A DNA stretch of 51,681 nucleotides from assembly GCA_050173895.1 (NCBI GenBank), contig JBFXKJ010000004.1, positions 1 to 51,681 of the forward strand. The letters run 5' to 3'. The notes beneath the pieces were generated by a model. That model searched no databases and was not told the DNA's origin. It saw only the letters and a list, made by a program, of their open reading frames with translations. Positions 24,735 through 32,496 of the stretch are shown one piece after another. Each line of letters begins with the position of its first letter. Positions within the stretch are counted from its first letter, which is position 1. Both the position numbers and the translations under genes were made by a program. Source of the DNA: JBCFBK01 sp050173895 (lineage in GTDB: Bacteria; Bacteroidota; Bacteroidia; Bacteroidales; Prolixibacteraceae).

Positions 24735-25883
24735 ATGACTAACCTGAACGAAACAAACCTAAAACCTCGACGGCTAAAGTCACTCGATGCCTTGCGCGGC
24801 TTCGACATGTTCTGGATCACCGGGGGCGCCTCGCTGGCCGGTGTACTGTCGGAACTATCCGGCGCCGGTTGGATGGATGCGGTGTCCCGGCAGATGGAAC
24901 ATGCGGTATGGAAAGGCTTTTATTTTTATGACCTGATCTTTCCTTTGTTCATGTTTATTGCCGGTATCGCCATCCCGCTGTCGCTCGCCGCGAATCTGGC
25001 CAGAAACATGTCAAAAAAAGCCGTTTTGCTGAAGGCTGCCAAACGGATGGTTTTTTTGATCGTGCTGGGCGTTTTATATAACGGTGTGTTCCGCAGTGGC
25101 TTTGAGAATGCCCGGTATGCCAGCGTGCTCGGTCAGATAGGCATCGCTTATTTCTTTGCATCGATTATCACGGTATACTCCGGTTCCATGCGGGTATCAG
25201 TTACCTGGCTGACCGGAATTCTCCTGGGCGTGACCGTTCTGCAGCTTTTTATTCCGGTTCCCGGCTACGGGCCGGGTGTGTTGACTCCTGAAGGATGCAT
25301 GAACGGATATCTCGACCGGTTGTTGCTGCCCGGGCGACTGGCATACGGGCCTTCAGGGAACATGGTTGCCGCAGGCGGAGTCTTTGATGCACTGGGCATC
25401 CTGTGCATTATTTCTGCCATCGGGATTACGCTGATGGGAACAATAGCCGGAAAGATCCTGCAAAAAACGACGATGACCGGATATCGAAAAACATTCCTGC
25501 TTTCCATGGCCGGCTTTGTCCTGATCATTGTTGCCTTGCTGCTTTCACCCTATTACCCGATTATTAAAAAATGCTGGACCACCACCTATAATCTATTGGC
25601 CGGAGGGATCAGTTTTATTTTGATTGCCCTGTTTTATCTGCTGATCGACGTCCTGAATTTTCAAAAGTGGTCTTTCTTTTTCAGGGTCATCGGCATGAAT
25701 GCCCTTTTTGTCTACCTGCTGAACGCGCTCGTGCCGGTCGGCCAGGTTACCGACGCTTTTGTCGGCTGGGCCATACAGTTATCAGGTGATGCCGGAAAAC
25801 TGATTCATATGATTGGATTTATTGCAGGTGAATGGCTGCTGCTGTATCTGATGTACCGAAAAAATATCTTTCTGAAAGTCTAG
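24735..25883 (+). CDS. DUF5009 / HGSNAT-like membrane acyltransferase (copy 2)
   Basis: Paralogue of the gene at 16310-17434, with the same family signature: SLDALRGFDMFWI (15-27), YDLIFPLFMFIAGIAIPLS near 63-80, FIPVPGYGPG and LDRLLLPGRL near 180-205. It is 382 residues with about ten membrane helices. It carries roughly ten extra residues after LLPGRL (AYGPSGNMVAAGG), which the first copy lacks. Likely an acyl transfer to an extracytoplasmic sugar or polymer; substrate unknown. The AT-rich defence island begins directly after its stop codon. Confidence 0.88.
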   Translation: MTNLNETNLKPRRLKSLDALRGFDMFWITGGASLAGVLSELSGAGWMDAVSRQMEHAVWKGFYFYDLIFPLFMFIAGIAIPLSLAANLARNMSKKAVLLKAAKRMVFLIVLGVLYNGVFRSGFENARYASVLGQIGIAYFFASIITVYSGSMRVSVTWLTGILLGVTVLQLFIPVPGYGPGVLTPEGCMNGYLDRLLLPGRLAYGPSGNMVAAGGVFDALGILCIISAIGITLMGTIAGKILQKTTMTGYRKTFLLSMAGFVLIIVALLLSPYYPIIKKCWTTTYNLLAGGISFILIALFYLLIDVLNFQKWSFFFRVIGMNALFVYLLNALVPVGQVTDAFVGWAIQLSGDAGKLIHMIGFIAGEWLLLYLMYRKNIFLKV

Positions 25884-26054
25884 GAGCCAGCTTGGACATT
25901 TTTTTGGATAAAATAGGTTTTTTAAATAGTTCTCTTGTTTTCAATTTTTGAAACTTGTTATCCCTCGAATCTATGTATTTGCCAATTTTTGCGTGATAAG
26001 GCTCCATATTCTCTTTAGCCAGCATGAAGAGCAGGAAAAATAGTTTGTTTTTCA

Positions 26055-26085
26055 TTGTTGAATAGTATATAAATAGTTACCTTTG
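26055..26085 (+). promoter_or_regulatory. Promoter of hicAB
   Basis: TACCTTTG (26078-26085) fits TAnnTTTG and lies 23 bases before the hicA ATG; TTG at 26055-26057 gives a 20-base spacing. HicB proteins with a DNA-binding tail usually repress their own promoter, so an operator is likely here. Confidence 0.5.
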
Positions 26086-26108
26086 AAAAATCAAGCGGAA
26101 AGAAGTCT

Positions 26109-26303
26109 ATGATAAAAAAAGTGAGAGAAATGATAAAGATCATAGAGGGCGATGGTTGGTATTTTGCAGGTCAGGAAGGTTCTCACAGACAATATAAGCA
26201 TCCAACCAAAAAAGGCAGGGTTACAATTCCTGACCACGGGAAAAGAAAGGATTTGGATCACAAAACAGTAAATTCAATTTTAGTACAGGCAGGATTGAAA
26301 TAG
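26109..26303 (+). CDS. hicA: HicA-type mRNA interferase toxin
   Basis: Toxin of a type II system; HicA cleaves mRNA in a ribosome-independent way through a small dsRBD-like fold. The 64-residue protein shows the family core: IIEGDGWYFAGQEGSHRQYKHP, with the catalytic His at 26 in GSHRQYKH, then VTIPDHGKRKDLDHKTVNSILVQAG (in two halves). A later ATG at 26127 is possible. It is followed after 23 bases by hicB in the usual toxin-first order. Confidence 0.93.
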   Translation: MIKKVREMIKIIEGDGWYFAGQEGSHRQYKHPTKKGRVTIPDHGKRKDLDHKTVNSILVQAGLK

Positions 26304-26326
26304 AGTCCGGCGTAAAAGCGAGATAT

Positions 26327-26731
26327 ATGGAAAAAAATATTGTAGAAATATCATTTACGGGAAATAACTTCAGCGCGCATGTGCCTGTTTTACCCGGCTG
26401 TGTTTCGGTTGGCGATACGCCATTGGAAATGAAAGAGAATATAAGTGAAGCCATTGACTTTCATCTGGCCGGTATGAAAGAAGACGGTGATACTATTCCT
26501 GCGTCGTTTAAAGGAGATTACGAACTTGTATATAAGTTTGATGTCCAAAGCCTTTTGTTGTATTACAAAGGTATTTTCAATGCCCCGGCATTTGAGCGGT
26601 TAACCGGGATTAATCAGAAGCAAATTCATCATTATTCGTCCGGATTGAAAAGACCGCGTGCTGTACAAAAAAAGAAAATAGAAAAAGCACTTCACGATCT
26701 GGGAAAAGAACTCTTGGCTGTAGAACTTTAA
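26327..26731 (+). CDS. hicB: HicB-type antitoxin with C-terminal DNA-binding domain
   Basis: Antitoxin partner of HicA, 134 residues. The N-terminal RNase-H-like HicB fold is seen in FSAHVPVLPGCVSVGDTPLEM and ISEAIDFHL (about 14-53; given in two parts). The C-terminal part (about 85-130) has a helix-turn-helix of the Xre/HicB type (FERLTGINQKQIHHYSSG), expected to bind the hicAB promoter and repress it. The order toxin, 23 bases, antitoxin is standard. Confidence 0.93.
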   Translation: MEKNIVEISFTGNNFSAHVPVLPGCVSVGDTPLEMKENISEAIDFHLAGMKEDGDTIPASFKGDYELVYKFDVQSLLLYYKGIFNAPAFERLTGINQKQIHHYSSGLKRPRAVQKKKIEKALHDLGKELLAVEL

Positions 26732-27164
26732 TTTTTACATCATATTCTCTTTTAGGTATTTTACATCTGAAAGCTTGAAATTAAATTGTATGAAACGAGC
26801 ATGTTGCGCTGCAACGCCCGAGTTTTTGATAATAATTTTCGGCAACATGGGAGTTCCATACGACAATTAAAAAAAATAAATTATTAACGAAACATTTCTG
26901 CATTTTACAAATAGTTCTCAAACAGAGATACCTAAGGAAGAAAAAATATTTCTGTGTCATGGAGTCAAATTAAAAGGAAATCCCGTCCGTTTGGCAGGAT
27001 TCTTTTATTTCAGGCGGGATGAAAGGGATTATTGTTGAACGCTTAATACCGCTTTTAACATGTTTGGATAGATTGGATAGAGCCATCAGGTGAATGTCCT
27101 ATTACTCCCTCAAAGGTAAATGAATTTCCATACGCATTATTTCGTCAGATTTACCACTAGACCT
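26732..27164. other. AT-rich intergenic region with imperfect inverted repeat
   Basis: No gene seen in 433 bases. Between 26784 and 26868 two arms of about 25 bases are related as imperfect inverted repeats: AATTG (26784-26788) and CATGTTGC (26800-26807) in the left arm match CAATT (26864-26868) and GCAACATG (26842-26849) in the right. The interior holds a second small palindrome (GTTGC/GCAAC, 26803-26815). Another hairpin-like pair ATCCCG/CGGGAT lies at about 26981-27020. Could be a MITE remnant, a recombination site or terminators. Confidence 0.45.
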
Positions 27165-28454
27165 TTATTTTAAGTACTTTAGCGCTAAGTTTACCAGAGC
27201 ATAGCAGCGGTGAAAGAAATAGTCGTAATAGTTGTTGTCTATTATATCTGTTTTACTTGTTTCGTGATGTCTTATGCGAAAGTCATTCCCGATTGTTGTC
27301 AGTTCCAAAAATTCGTGAGTGAATAACTTTTTGTATTTATCGTCTTGATTAGATATGTCGTTGATTATCTTGTCAGAAGATTTTTTTTTGTCTAAATCTG
27401 GATAATAAGTTTTAAGCCGCTCCAAAGCATCCCATATCTTCTCAACAGCAAGCTGTTTGTCAGATGTGAATTTGCTGCTATAAAGAGTAGTGGATTGTTC
27501 TACCAGTTCTTTAAGGCCCGGCTCCATAATCATTTCTGTGCATTTAAGGTTCATTTTTGCCAGTTCCATTTTACCGCCAGCCAGTTTATACATAATACCA
27601 TTGTTTTTAAGCAACAGATTAATTTCATCGATGAAATTATTATTATCACACCGTGGAAATAATTCTATCGCGTCAAACACGCAGTAAGGATAGTTGCTCA
27701 TAATGAAGTGGTCGAAATCTTTGGTTTCGGAGTATTTACCATTATTGTCAAAAGCATAAGGAGCGTAATGTAGCCCGATATCCCTAAAGGCCGCTTCTTT
27801 AGCTTTTATGGTATAATTCCAGCCCGTTTCAGTCGTTTCATAAAGATCATCGTCATACCTATTGAAGAACGAAATAATCTCCGACCTTACCTTTCGGGAT
27901 ATAGTTGGCAGATTAAGGCATTTAGTATCAATGGCTTTTTTATTTCTGATTGAAAATGGAATAAACCTCCCACTTACCGATTCTTCTTGAGTTATCTTTC
28001 TCCATGAAAAGACAGAGCGTTGTGAAATCTTATCGCTTTCGTAAAGTTCATACCCATCCGCTCTCAGAATATTATTTATTTTATCGAAATAGCTTTTCCA
28101 ATATCCTTGCTCGAAACGGTTCTCAGGATGAAAGACTGCACACAAGAAGTCTAATAAGATGCTATCACTACCCTTTAATAATTCAAACCTCTCATCATGG
28201 AATACCCAATCTGATTCCCAATCGTCATTATTGACTGTATGTTGCCAGATATCTCCTTCGGCATTTTCAAATTTATTATCAGAACTAGGCATTTTACCCA
28301 ACGCATATAGTTTCTTTAGGAAATCTATTTCAGATAACCGACCATGATATGGATAAGCAATATGTTGGTTATCCGAGAGCCAACTATCTTCAACATAACC
28401 TTTTTGAAATAGATCAAAAATATCGCGTCTTGTTATTTCAGTTATTTTATGCAT
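27165..28454 (-). CDS. AbiJ-like abortive-infection protein
   Basis: Likely phage-defence protein of 429 residues. The N-terminal third follows the AbiJ N-terminal domain type 3 pattern: ITEITRRDIFDLF, GRLSEIDFLKKLY, a PS-D-KF-NAEGDIWQHTVNN stretch and DWVFHDERFELL. The C-terminal 120 residues look like an Abi C-terminal/HEPN-type helical domain with RIRHHE near 393, where HEPN RNases carry catalytic Arg and His residues. An RNase that halts growth on infection is inferred from the families. ATG 28454 is preferred to an upstream GTG. Its AT-rich codon use differs from flanking genes, which supports horizontal gain. Confidence 0.75.
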   Translation of the reverse strand: MHKITEITRRDIFDLFQKGYVEDSWLSDNQHIAYPYHGRLSEIDFLKKLYALGKMPSSDNKFENAEGDIWQHTVNNDDWESDWVFHDERFELLKGSDSILLDFLCAVFHPENRFEQGYWKSYFDKINNILRADGYELYESDKISQRSVFSWRKITQEESVSGRFIPFSIRNKKAIDTKCLNLPTISRKVRSEIISFFNRYDDDLYETTETGWNYTIKAKEAAFRDIGLHYAPYAFDNNGKYSETKDFDHFIMSNYPYCVFDAIELFPRCDNNNFIDEINLLLKNNGIMYKLAGGKMELAKMNLKCTEMIMEPGLKELVEQSTTLYSSKFTSDKQLAVEKIWDALERLKTYYPDLDKKKSSDKIINDISNQDDKYKKLFTHEFLELTTIGNDFRIRHHETSKTDIIDNNYYDYFFHRCYALVNLALKYLK

Positions 28455-28491
28455 TATCACTTAGGTGAATGTGGCAAATTGATTATATGTG

Positions 28492-28522
28492 CAAAGGTAG
28501 CTAGTTCTTGGCAACGAACAAA
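28492..28522 (-). promoter_or_regulatory. Bacteroidota promoter for the AbiJ-like gene
   Basis: TACCTTTG (28492-28499) and TTTG (28519-28522) on the minus strand are 19 bases apart, a full consensus match. Predicted start is about 30 bases before the ATG at 28454. Confidence 0.7.
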
Positions 28523-28738
28523 ACACAGCAATAAGCATATAGGCCATATCTTATGTCTCTTTGATTTGCCAACCATAAGAATTTTCTTGTCGGATTTAGC
28601 TGCCAAAACCGGGTATTCTCATTCAGGACAATGAAGGAATACTCTATGCCCAGATAGGAACCGTTCAGTCACACTGCTTTTCATTGTCGGTAAACGTGAA
28701 AAATAGCCAAAAGCTGAATGCCTTTTTGAAAACCTGTA
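28523..28738. other. Gene-free stretch at the island edge
   Basis: No intact gene. Short frames on either strand are broken by stops within about 25 codons; the stretch may hold worn gene remnants but I cannot name any. Confidence 0.4.
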
Positions 28739-28793
28739 CCTGAAAAAGCAGAAGGATCCCGCCACACTGGCGGGATCCTTCTGCTTTTTCAGG
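28739..28793. terminator. Long perfect hairpin after tRNA-Ser
   Basis: A 26-base perfect inverted repeat (28739-28764 and 28768-28793) around a three-base CAC loop, with GAAAAAGCAG-type ends. In the minus direction it lies directly past the tRNA 3' end and the stem itself ends in a T run, so it can act as a strong terminator in both directions. Confidence 0.8.
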
Positions 28794-28880
28794 CGGAGAG
28801 TGAGGGATTCGAACCCCCGGTACCCCGAAGGGTACAACAGATTTCGAGTCTGCCCCGATCGACCACTCCGGCAACTCTCC
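28794..28880 (-). tRNA. tRNA-Ser (CGA anticodon)
   Basis: Class II tRNA of 87 bases with acceptor GGAGAGT/ACTCTCC, D arm GCCGGAGTGGTCGA, anticodon stem GCAGA/TCTGT around CTCGAAA (anticodon CGA), a long variable arm with TACCC/GGGTA, and T arm GGGGG-TTCGAAT-CCCTC. Discriminator G at 28794. CCA is not encoded. It marks the right border of the AT-rich island. Confidence 0.95.
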
Positions 28881-29096
28881 GTTTGGATGCGCAAAAATCA
28901 AAAAAAAATCTGATTTACCGAAACGGAAGCTGGTTTTTTTGTGTTTTCCCCAAAAAAAGATTCCTGTGCAGGAAAACCAGTTGGGCCAAACCTTCCTTTC
29001 AGTAAGCGTTTACAGCCATTTTTTTCTGTTTTCTGACAACCCGCTGTTTTTGGCATCATTTTTATGGGAATAGAGGAAATTTAAAAACTGAGGAAA
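28881..29096. other. Intergenic region between tRNA-Ser and the Bax-inhibitor gene
   Basis: No gene seen. AT-rich with several homopolymer runs; should contain promoters for tRNA-Ser (minus) and the downstream gene (plus), but neither shows a clean consensus box. Confidence 0.4.
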
Positions 29097-29873
29097 ATGA
29101 ATTTGACGCAATCATCAAATCCGGTATTCTCCAATGCTGTATTTGACAGGACCCGGACAGGGATACAGGGAGAGAGGATGACGATTAACGGGACGGTGAA
29201 CAAGACGGGTCTGATGTTACTGATCCTGACTTTTGCTGCCATTTTTACATGGCGTAAGTTTTTTGGTGCATATGATTATACCACTCCGCAGGAAGCTTTT
29301 TCGGCGGTGTCGACCTGGCTGCTGATCGGAGGGATAGGCGGCTTTATAACCGCGCTGGTGACAACCTTCAGCCCCCGTCGCTCGGCGATCGGAGCCCCGG
29401 TATATGCTGTTTTCGAGGGCTTGTTCCTGGGAGGGATCTCCGCCCTGTTTGAAAGCATGTATCCCGGGCTGGTAATGCGGGCCGTCGCCCTGACATTCGG
29501 TGTGTTTTTTGTCATGCTCCTCTTATACCGCTCAGGCAAGATCCGGGCAACAGGCAAATTCAGAATGATCGTGCTGGCTGCAACAGGCGGTATTGCGTTG
29601 GTGTACCTGGTCAGCTTCATAGCGGGTCTTTTTGGCGCAAACCTGGCATTCCTCCATGACAGCAGCCCGTTAAGCATCGGGATCAGCCTGGTGATCGTTG
29701 CCGTCGCAGCACTGAACCTCATCCTTGACTTTGATTTCATTGAAAAGGGGGCAGCCGCAGGGGCGCCGGCGTACATGGAATGGTACGGGGCATTTGGCCT
29801 GATGGTCACCCTCATCTGGCTGTATCTTGAACTGTTACGCCTTTTGTCCAAACTGGCATCAAGCAGGGATTAA
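29097..29873 (+). CDS. Bax inhibitor-1 / YccA-family membrane protein
   Basis: Seven-helix integral membrane protein of 258 residues in the Bax1-I/YccA superfamily. Motifs: SNPVFSN near the N-terminus, GAPVYAVFEGLFLGGISALFE near 100-120, DFDFIEKGAAAGAP near 218-232 with the conserved acidic pair, and EWYGAFGLMVTLIWLYLELLRLL at the end (in parts). Relatives act as pH-sensitive calcium leak channels or protease modulators; the role in Bacteroidota is not known. A clear terminator follows, so it is monocistronic. Confidence 0.92.
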   Translation: MNLTQSSNPVFSNAVFDRTRTGIQGERMTINGTVNKTGLMLLILTFAAIFTWRKFFGAYDYTTPQEAFSAVSTWLLIGGIGGFITALVTTFSPRRSAIGAPVYAVFEGLFLGGISALFESMYPGLVMRAVALTFGVFFVMLLLYRSGKIRATGKFRMIVLAATGGIALVYLVSFIAGLFGANLAFLHDSSPLSIGISLVIVAVAALNLILDFDFIEKGAAAGAPAYMEWYGAFGLMVTLIWLYLELLRLLSKLASSRD

Positions 29874-29892
29874 AAAATGATATGGATAAAAT

Positions 29893-29922
29893 AAAAACAG
29901 GGGCACAGGTCCCTGTTTTTAT
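29893..29922 (+). terminator. Intrinsic terminator after the Bax-inhibitor gene
   Basis: AAAAACAGGG (29893-29902) pairs with CCCTGTTTTT (29911-29920) around an eight-base loop and ends in a T run. Confidence 0.85.
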
Positions 29923-29970
29923 TTTAGGACGATTAGTGCTATTTTCGTCAGGATTTTTAAGTTACTGCGC

Positions 29971-31137
29971 ATGCGAGTGATAGAGGTAAATGACAAGACA
30001 TCGGTGAATGCATTCCATGAGCTTCCGTATTTGATTTACAGGAACGATCCAAACTGGATTCCCCCGCTGCGGAAAATGGTCGAATCCACATTCGACCCGG
30101 AAACAAACAGCAGCCTGAAAAGAGGCGGCGTATGCCGCTGGATCTTACAGGACGGGGAAAAGACCATTGGAAGGATTGCCGCTTTCTTCGTGGAAACATA
30201 TGCATACAGTTTTGAGCAGCCGACCGGTGGTGTGGGCTTTTTTGAGTGCATCAACAACCAGCAGGCGGCGAACATGCTTTTCGACACAGCCTGTAAGTGG
30301 CTCCGGGAGAATGGGATGGAGGCTGCCGACGGTCCGGTTAATATCGGGGAAAATTTTTTCAACTGGGGACTGCTCATCGACGGCTTTATGCCGCAGGGAT
30401 TCGGCATGCCTTACAATCCACCTTACTATCAGGAACTTTTCACTGCCTACGGCTTTAAAACTTATTACGAACAGTACAGTTATCATCTTGACATTACAAG
30501 TCCCGACCTTCCCGAGCGTTTCTGGAAAATTGCCGACTGGATGGCCCGAAAACCCGGCTATCGCTTTGAACAGTTTCGTTTTGCAGAAAAAGACCGGTTC
30601 ATCAGCGACTTTATCCGCATTTATGAGCAGGCCTGGGTCCGGCACAGTAACTACAAGGTGATTGAACCGCAGGATATCGATGCCATGCTGGAACAGTCAA
30701 AGATGATGATCGAGGAAGATTTCATCTGGTTTGTATACCGTGACAATGAACCCATCGCTTTTCTCATGATGGTTCCGGATCTGAACCAGCTGTTCCGTCA
30801 TTGCCGCAACGGAAAGCTCAATTTCCTGCAGATCCTGAAGCTGATGATTCTTAAAAAGAGAAAGGCGATCAGCCGTTGCCGCGTTTTGGTGATGGGGGTG
30901 ATCCCCCGGTTCCAGAAATCCGGCATCGAGTCGGCGATTTTTTGGCAGCTCAGACAGGTCCTTTTGAAGAAGAACTGGTACAATGAGATGGAGCTGGGAT
31001 GGGTCGGTGATTTTAATCCCAAAATGATTTCCATTTTCAAAGCCGTGGGGGGAATACATGCGAAAACACACCTCACGCTCCGGTATTTGTTCGACCGGTC
31101 AAAGGAATTTAAACGCTCCGCCATTATTGAAGATTAA
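29971..31137 (+). CDS. GNAT-like acyltransferase family protein (tandem copy 1)
   Basis: Soluble 388-residue protein, function unknown. The C-terminal half has GNAT-type features: VLVMGVIPRFQKSGIESAIFW near 308-328, an acetyl-CoA pyrophosphate-loop-like segment, and the later DFNPKMISIFKAVGG. The N-terminal part starts with PYLIYRNDPNWIPPL and includes RIAAFF, QPTGGVGFFE and GMPYNPPYY, which are shared with the next gene. A GNAT fold with one functional active site and a degenerate N-terminal repeat is possible. No signal peptide. The next gene is a close paralogue 42 bases away, probably in the same transcript. Confidence 0.75.
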   Translation: MRVIEVNDKTSVNAFHELPYLIYRNDPNWIPPLRKMVESTFDPETNSSLKRGGVCRWILQDGEKTIGRIAAFFVETYAYSFEQPTGGVGFFECINNQQAANMLFDTACKWLRENGMEAADGPVNIGENFFNWGLLIDGFMPQGFGMPYNPPYYQELFTAYGFKTYYEQYSYHLDITSPDLPERFWKIADWMARKPGYRFEQFRFAEKDRFISDFIRIYEQAWVRHSNYKVIEPQDIDAMLEQSKMMIEEDFIWFVYRDNEPIAFLMMVPDLNQLFRHCRNGKLNFLQILKLMILKKRKAISRCRVLVMGVIPRFQKSGIESAIFWQLRQVLLKKNWYNEMELGWVGDFNPKMISIFKAVGGIHAKTHLTLRYLFDRSKEFKRSAIIED

Positions 31138-31179
31138 GACAGGTAAATTTGTTGTAAATTCGACTATATTTTGACAGCT

Positions 31180-32340
31180 ATGCGACTGAAAGCAGTAGAA
31201 TCACCTGATACTAAGAAGCAATTCCACCAGGTTGCGCGCCTGATCTATAAAAATGATCCGAACTGGGCCGCCCCCTTTGATATAATGGTGGAGAACACAT
31301 TCAACCCGGAAAAAAATCCATCCTTCAAGGGCGGCGAAGCGAAACGCTGGGTGCTCACCGACGACCACGATCGTTTGCTGGGCCGGATTGCTGCCTTTGT
31401 CAATTATGAAAAGGCCACAACCTATCGCCAGCCTACCGGCGGGTGCGGTTTTTTTGAATGTACGGAAGATCAGCAGGCCGCCAACGTCCTGTTCGATGCG
31501 GCCCGGGAATGGCTCCGGGAAAGAGGGATGGAGGCAATGGATGGCCCGGTCAACTTCGGTGAAAATTATATGAACTGGGGATTACTGGTCGACGGTTTTA
31601 TGCCGCAAGGTTACGGCATGCCCTATAACCCGCCGTATTATCTGCGTTTGTTTGAGAACTACGGGTTTGAGCTGTATTTCAAGCAGTACAGCTACCACCT
31701 CGACTATACGGTGCCCTTTCCTGAGCGGTTCTGGAAAATAGCCGGCTGGGTTGCGCAGAAACCTGATTATTCCTTCCGCCATTTTGAATTCAGCGAGTCC
31801 GAGACCTTTATCCGCGACTTTTGCCATATCTATGATGAAGCATGGCGCTTTCACGGCCATTTTAAACCACTCAATCCGCAGGATCTGAGGGATTTCCTGA
31901 CAGATGCCAAACCGGTGCTCGACCCGGAAATGATCTGGTTCGCCTACCATAAGGACGAGCCAATCGCGCTCTTTGTCATGATGCCCGATATCAACCAGAT
32001 CTTCCGAAAGCTGAATGGAAAACTGAATGCCTGGAATATGATGAAATTCTTTTATTTTAAAAGAAGAAAGATCATCAACAGAACAAGGATCCTGATCATG
32101 GGTGTGGTTCCGAAATACCAGCGCTCAGGCATTGAATCGGCGATTTTCTGGCACCAGGATAAGCTAATGAAAAAGAAACCGCAGTACAAGGAAGTCGAAT
32201 TATCGTGGGCCGGCGACTTCAATCCGAAAATTGTGGCCATTTACGAATCCGTAGGAGGAAAACACATGAAGACCCACTATACCATGCGTTACCTTTTCGA
32301 CCGGGACAAACCATTTGAGCGGGCTCCGACTATCCACTAA
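31180..32340 (+). CDS. GNAT-like acyltransferase family protein (tandem copy 2)
   Basis: A 386-residue paralogue of the preceding gene, similar along its full length: YKNDPNWAAPF, RIAAFVNYE, QPTGGCGFFE, GFMPQGYGMPYNPPYY, PERFWKIAGW, MGVVPKYQRSGIESAIFW and DFNPKIVAIYESVGG all have close counterparts. ATG 31180 is preferred to a TTG three codons earlier. Both copies keep the GNAT cofactor-loop pattern, so neither looks dead. The substrate is unknown. A TAAATTTG box at 31144-31151 between the copies could allow separate expression, but no matching -33 element is seen. Confidence 0.75.
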   Translation: MRLKAVESPDTKKQFHQVARLIYKNDPNWAAPFDIMVENTFNPEKNPSFKGGEAKRWVLTDDHDRLLGRIAAFVNYEKATTYRQPTGGCGFFECTEDQQAANVLFDAAREWLRERGMEAMDGPVNFGENYMNWGLLVDGFMPQGYGMPYNPPYYLRLFENYGFELYFKQYSYHLDYTVPFPERFWKIAGWVAQKPDYSFRHFEFSESETFIRDFCHIYDEAWRFHGHFKPLNPQDLRDFLTDAKPVLDPEMIWFAYHKDEPIALFVMMPDINQIFRKLNGKLNAWNMMKFFYFKRRKIINRTRILIMGVVPKYQRSGIESAIFWHQDKLMKKKPQYKEVELSWAGDFNPKIVAIYESVGGKHMKTHYTMRYLFDRDKPFERAPTIH

Positions 32341-32389
32341 ATGAGCAGAAAGTGAACTGAAAATCAAAAATAAGAAAACAAGAAAATCT

Positions 32390-32420
32390 TTTGGATTTTG
32401 TACAAACATACGTATATTTG
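32390..32420 (+). promoter_or_regulatory. Bacteroidota promoter for rpmE
   Basis: TTTG (32390-32393), 19 bases, TATATTTG (32413-32420): full consensus. Predicted start near 32427 leaves a leader of about 120 bases before the rpmE ATG. Confidence 0.75.
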
Positions 32421-32447
32421 CAGCCCGATTGTCCCACGCAGGGAAGG

Positions 32448-32486
32448 ATGAAAGTAAAAATGGGAGAAGGCAAGTGGGATTTTTAG
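32448..32486 (+). CDS. Leader mini-ORF 1 upstream of rpmE (12 codons)
   Basis: ATG at 32448, TAG at 32484-32486, encoding MKVKMGEGKWDF. The stop codon falls in the T run of the proposed attenuator hairpin, so ribosome passage would affect that pairing. No evidence of translation beyond position and an upstream GGGAAGG. Confidence 0.3.
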   Translation: MKVKMGEGKWDF

Positions 32487-32496
32487 TTGAGGGACC

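Noticed and set aside
25819..26055. 78-codon minus-strand frame MKNKLFFLLFML...
   Set aside because: It overlaps the 3' end of DUF5009 copy 2, has no recognisable motif after the hydrophobic start and no promoter; probably chance in AT-rich DNA.
26784..26868. True integron attC site
   Set aside because: The inverted repeat lacks the GTTRRRY/RYYYAAC core pair and no integrase is present, so only a generic inverted repeat is claimed.
28523..28738. Transposase or propeller-protein remnant
   Set aside because: Some frames hint at coding sequence, but stops are too frequent and no family motif could be named.
28619..28901. Two minus-strand frames over tRNA-Ser
   Set aside because: They read through the tRNA and its hairpin; the apparent protein sequence is tRNA-derived.
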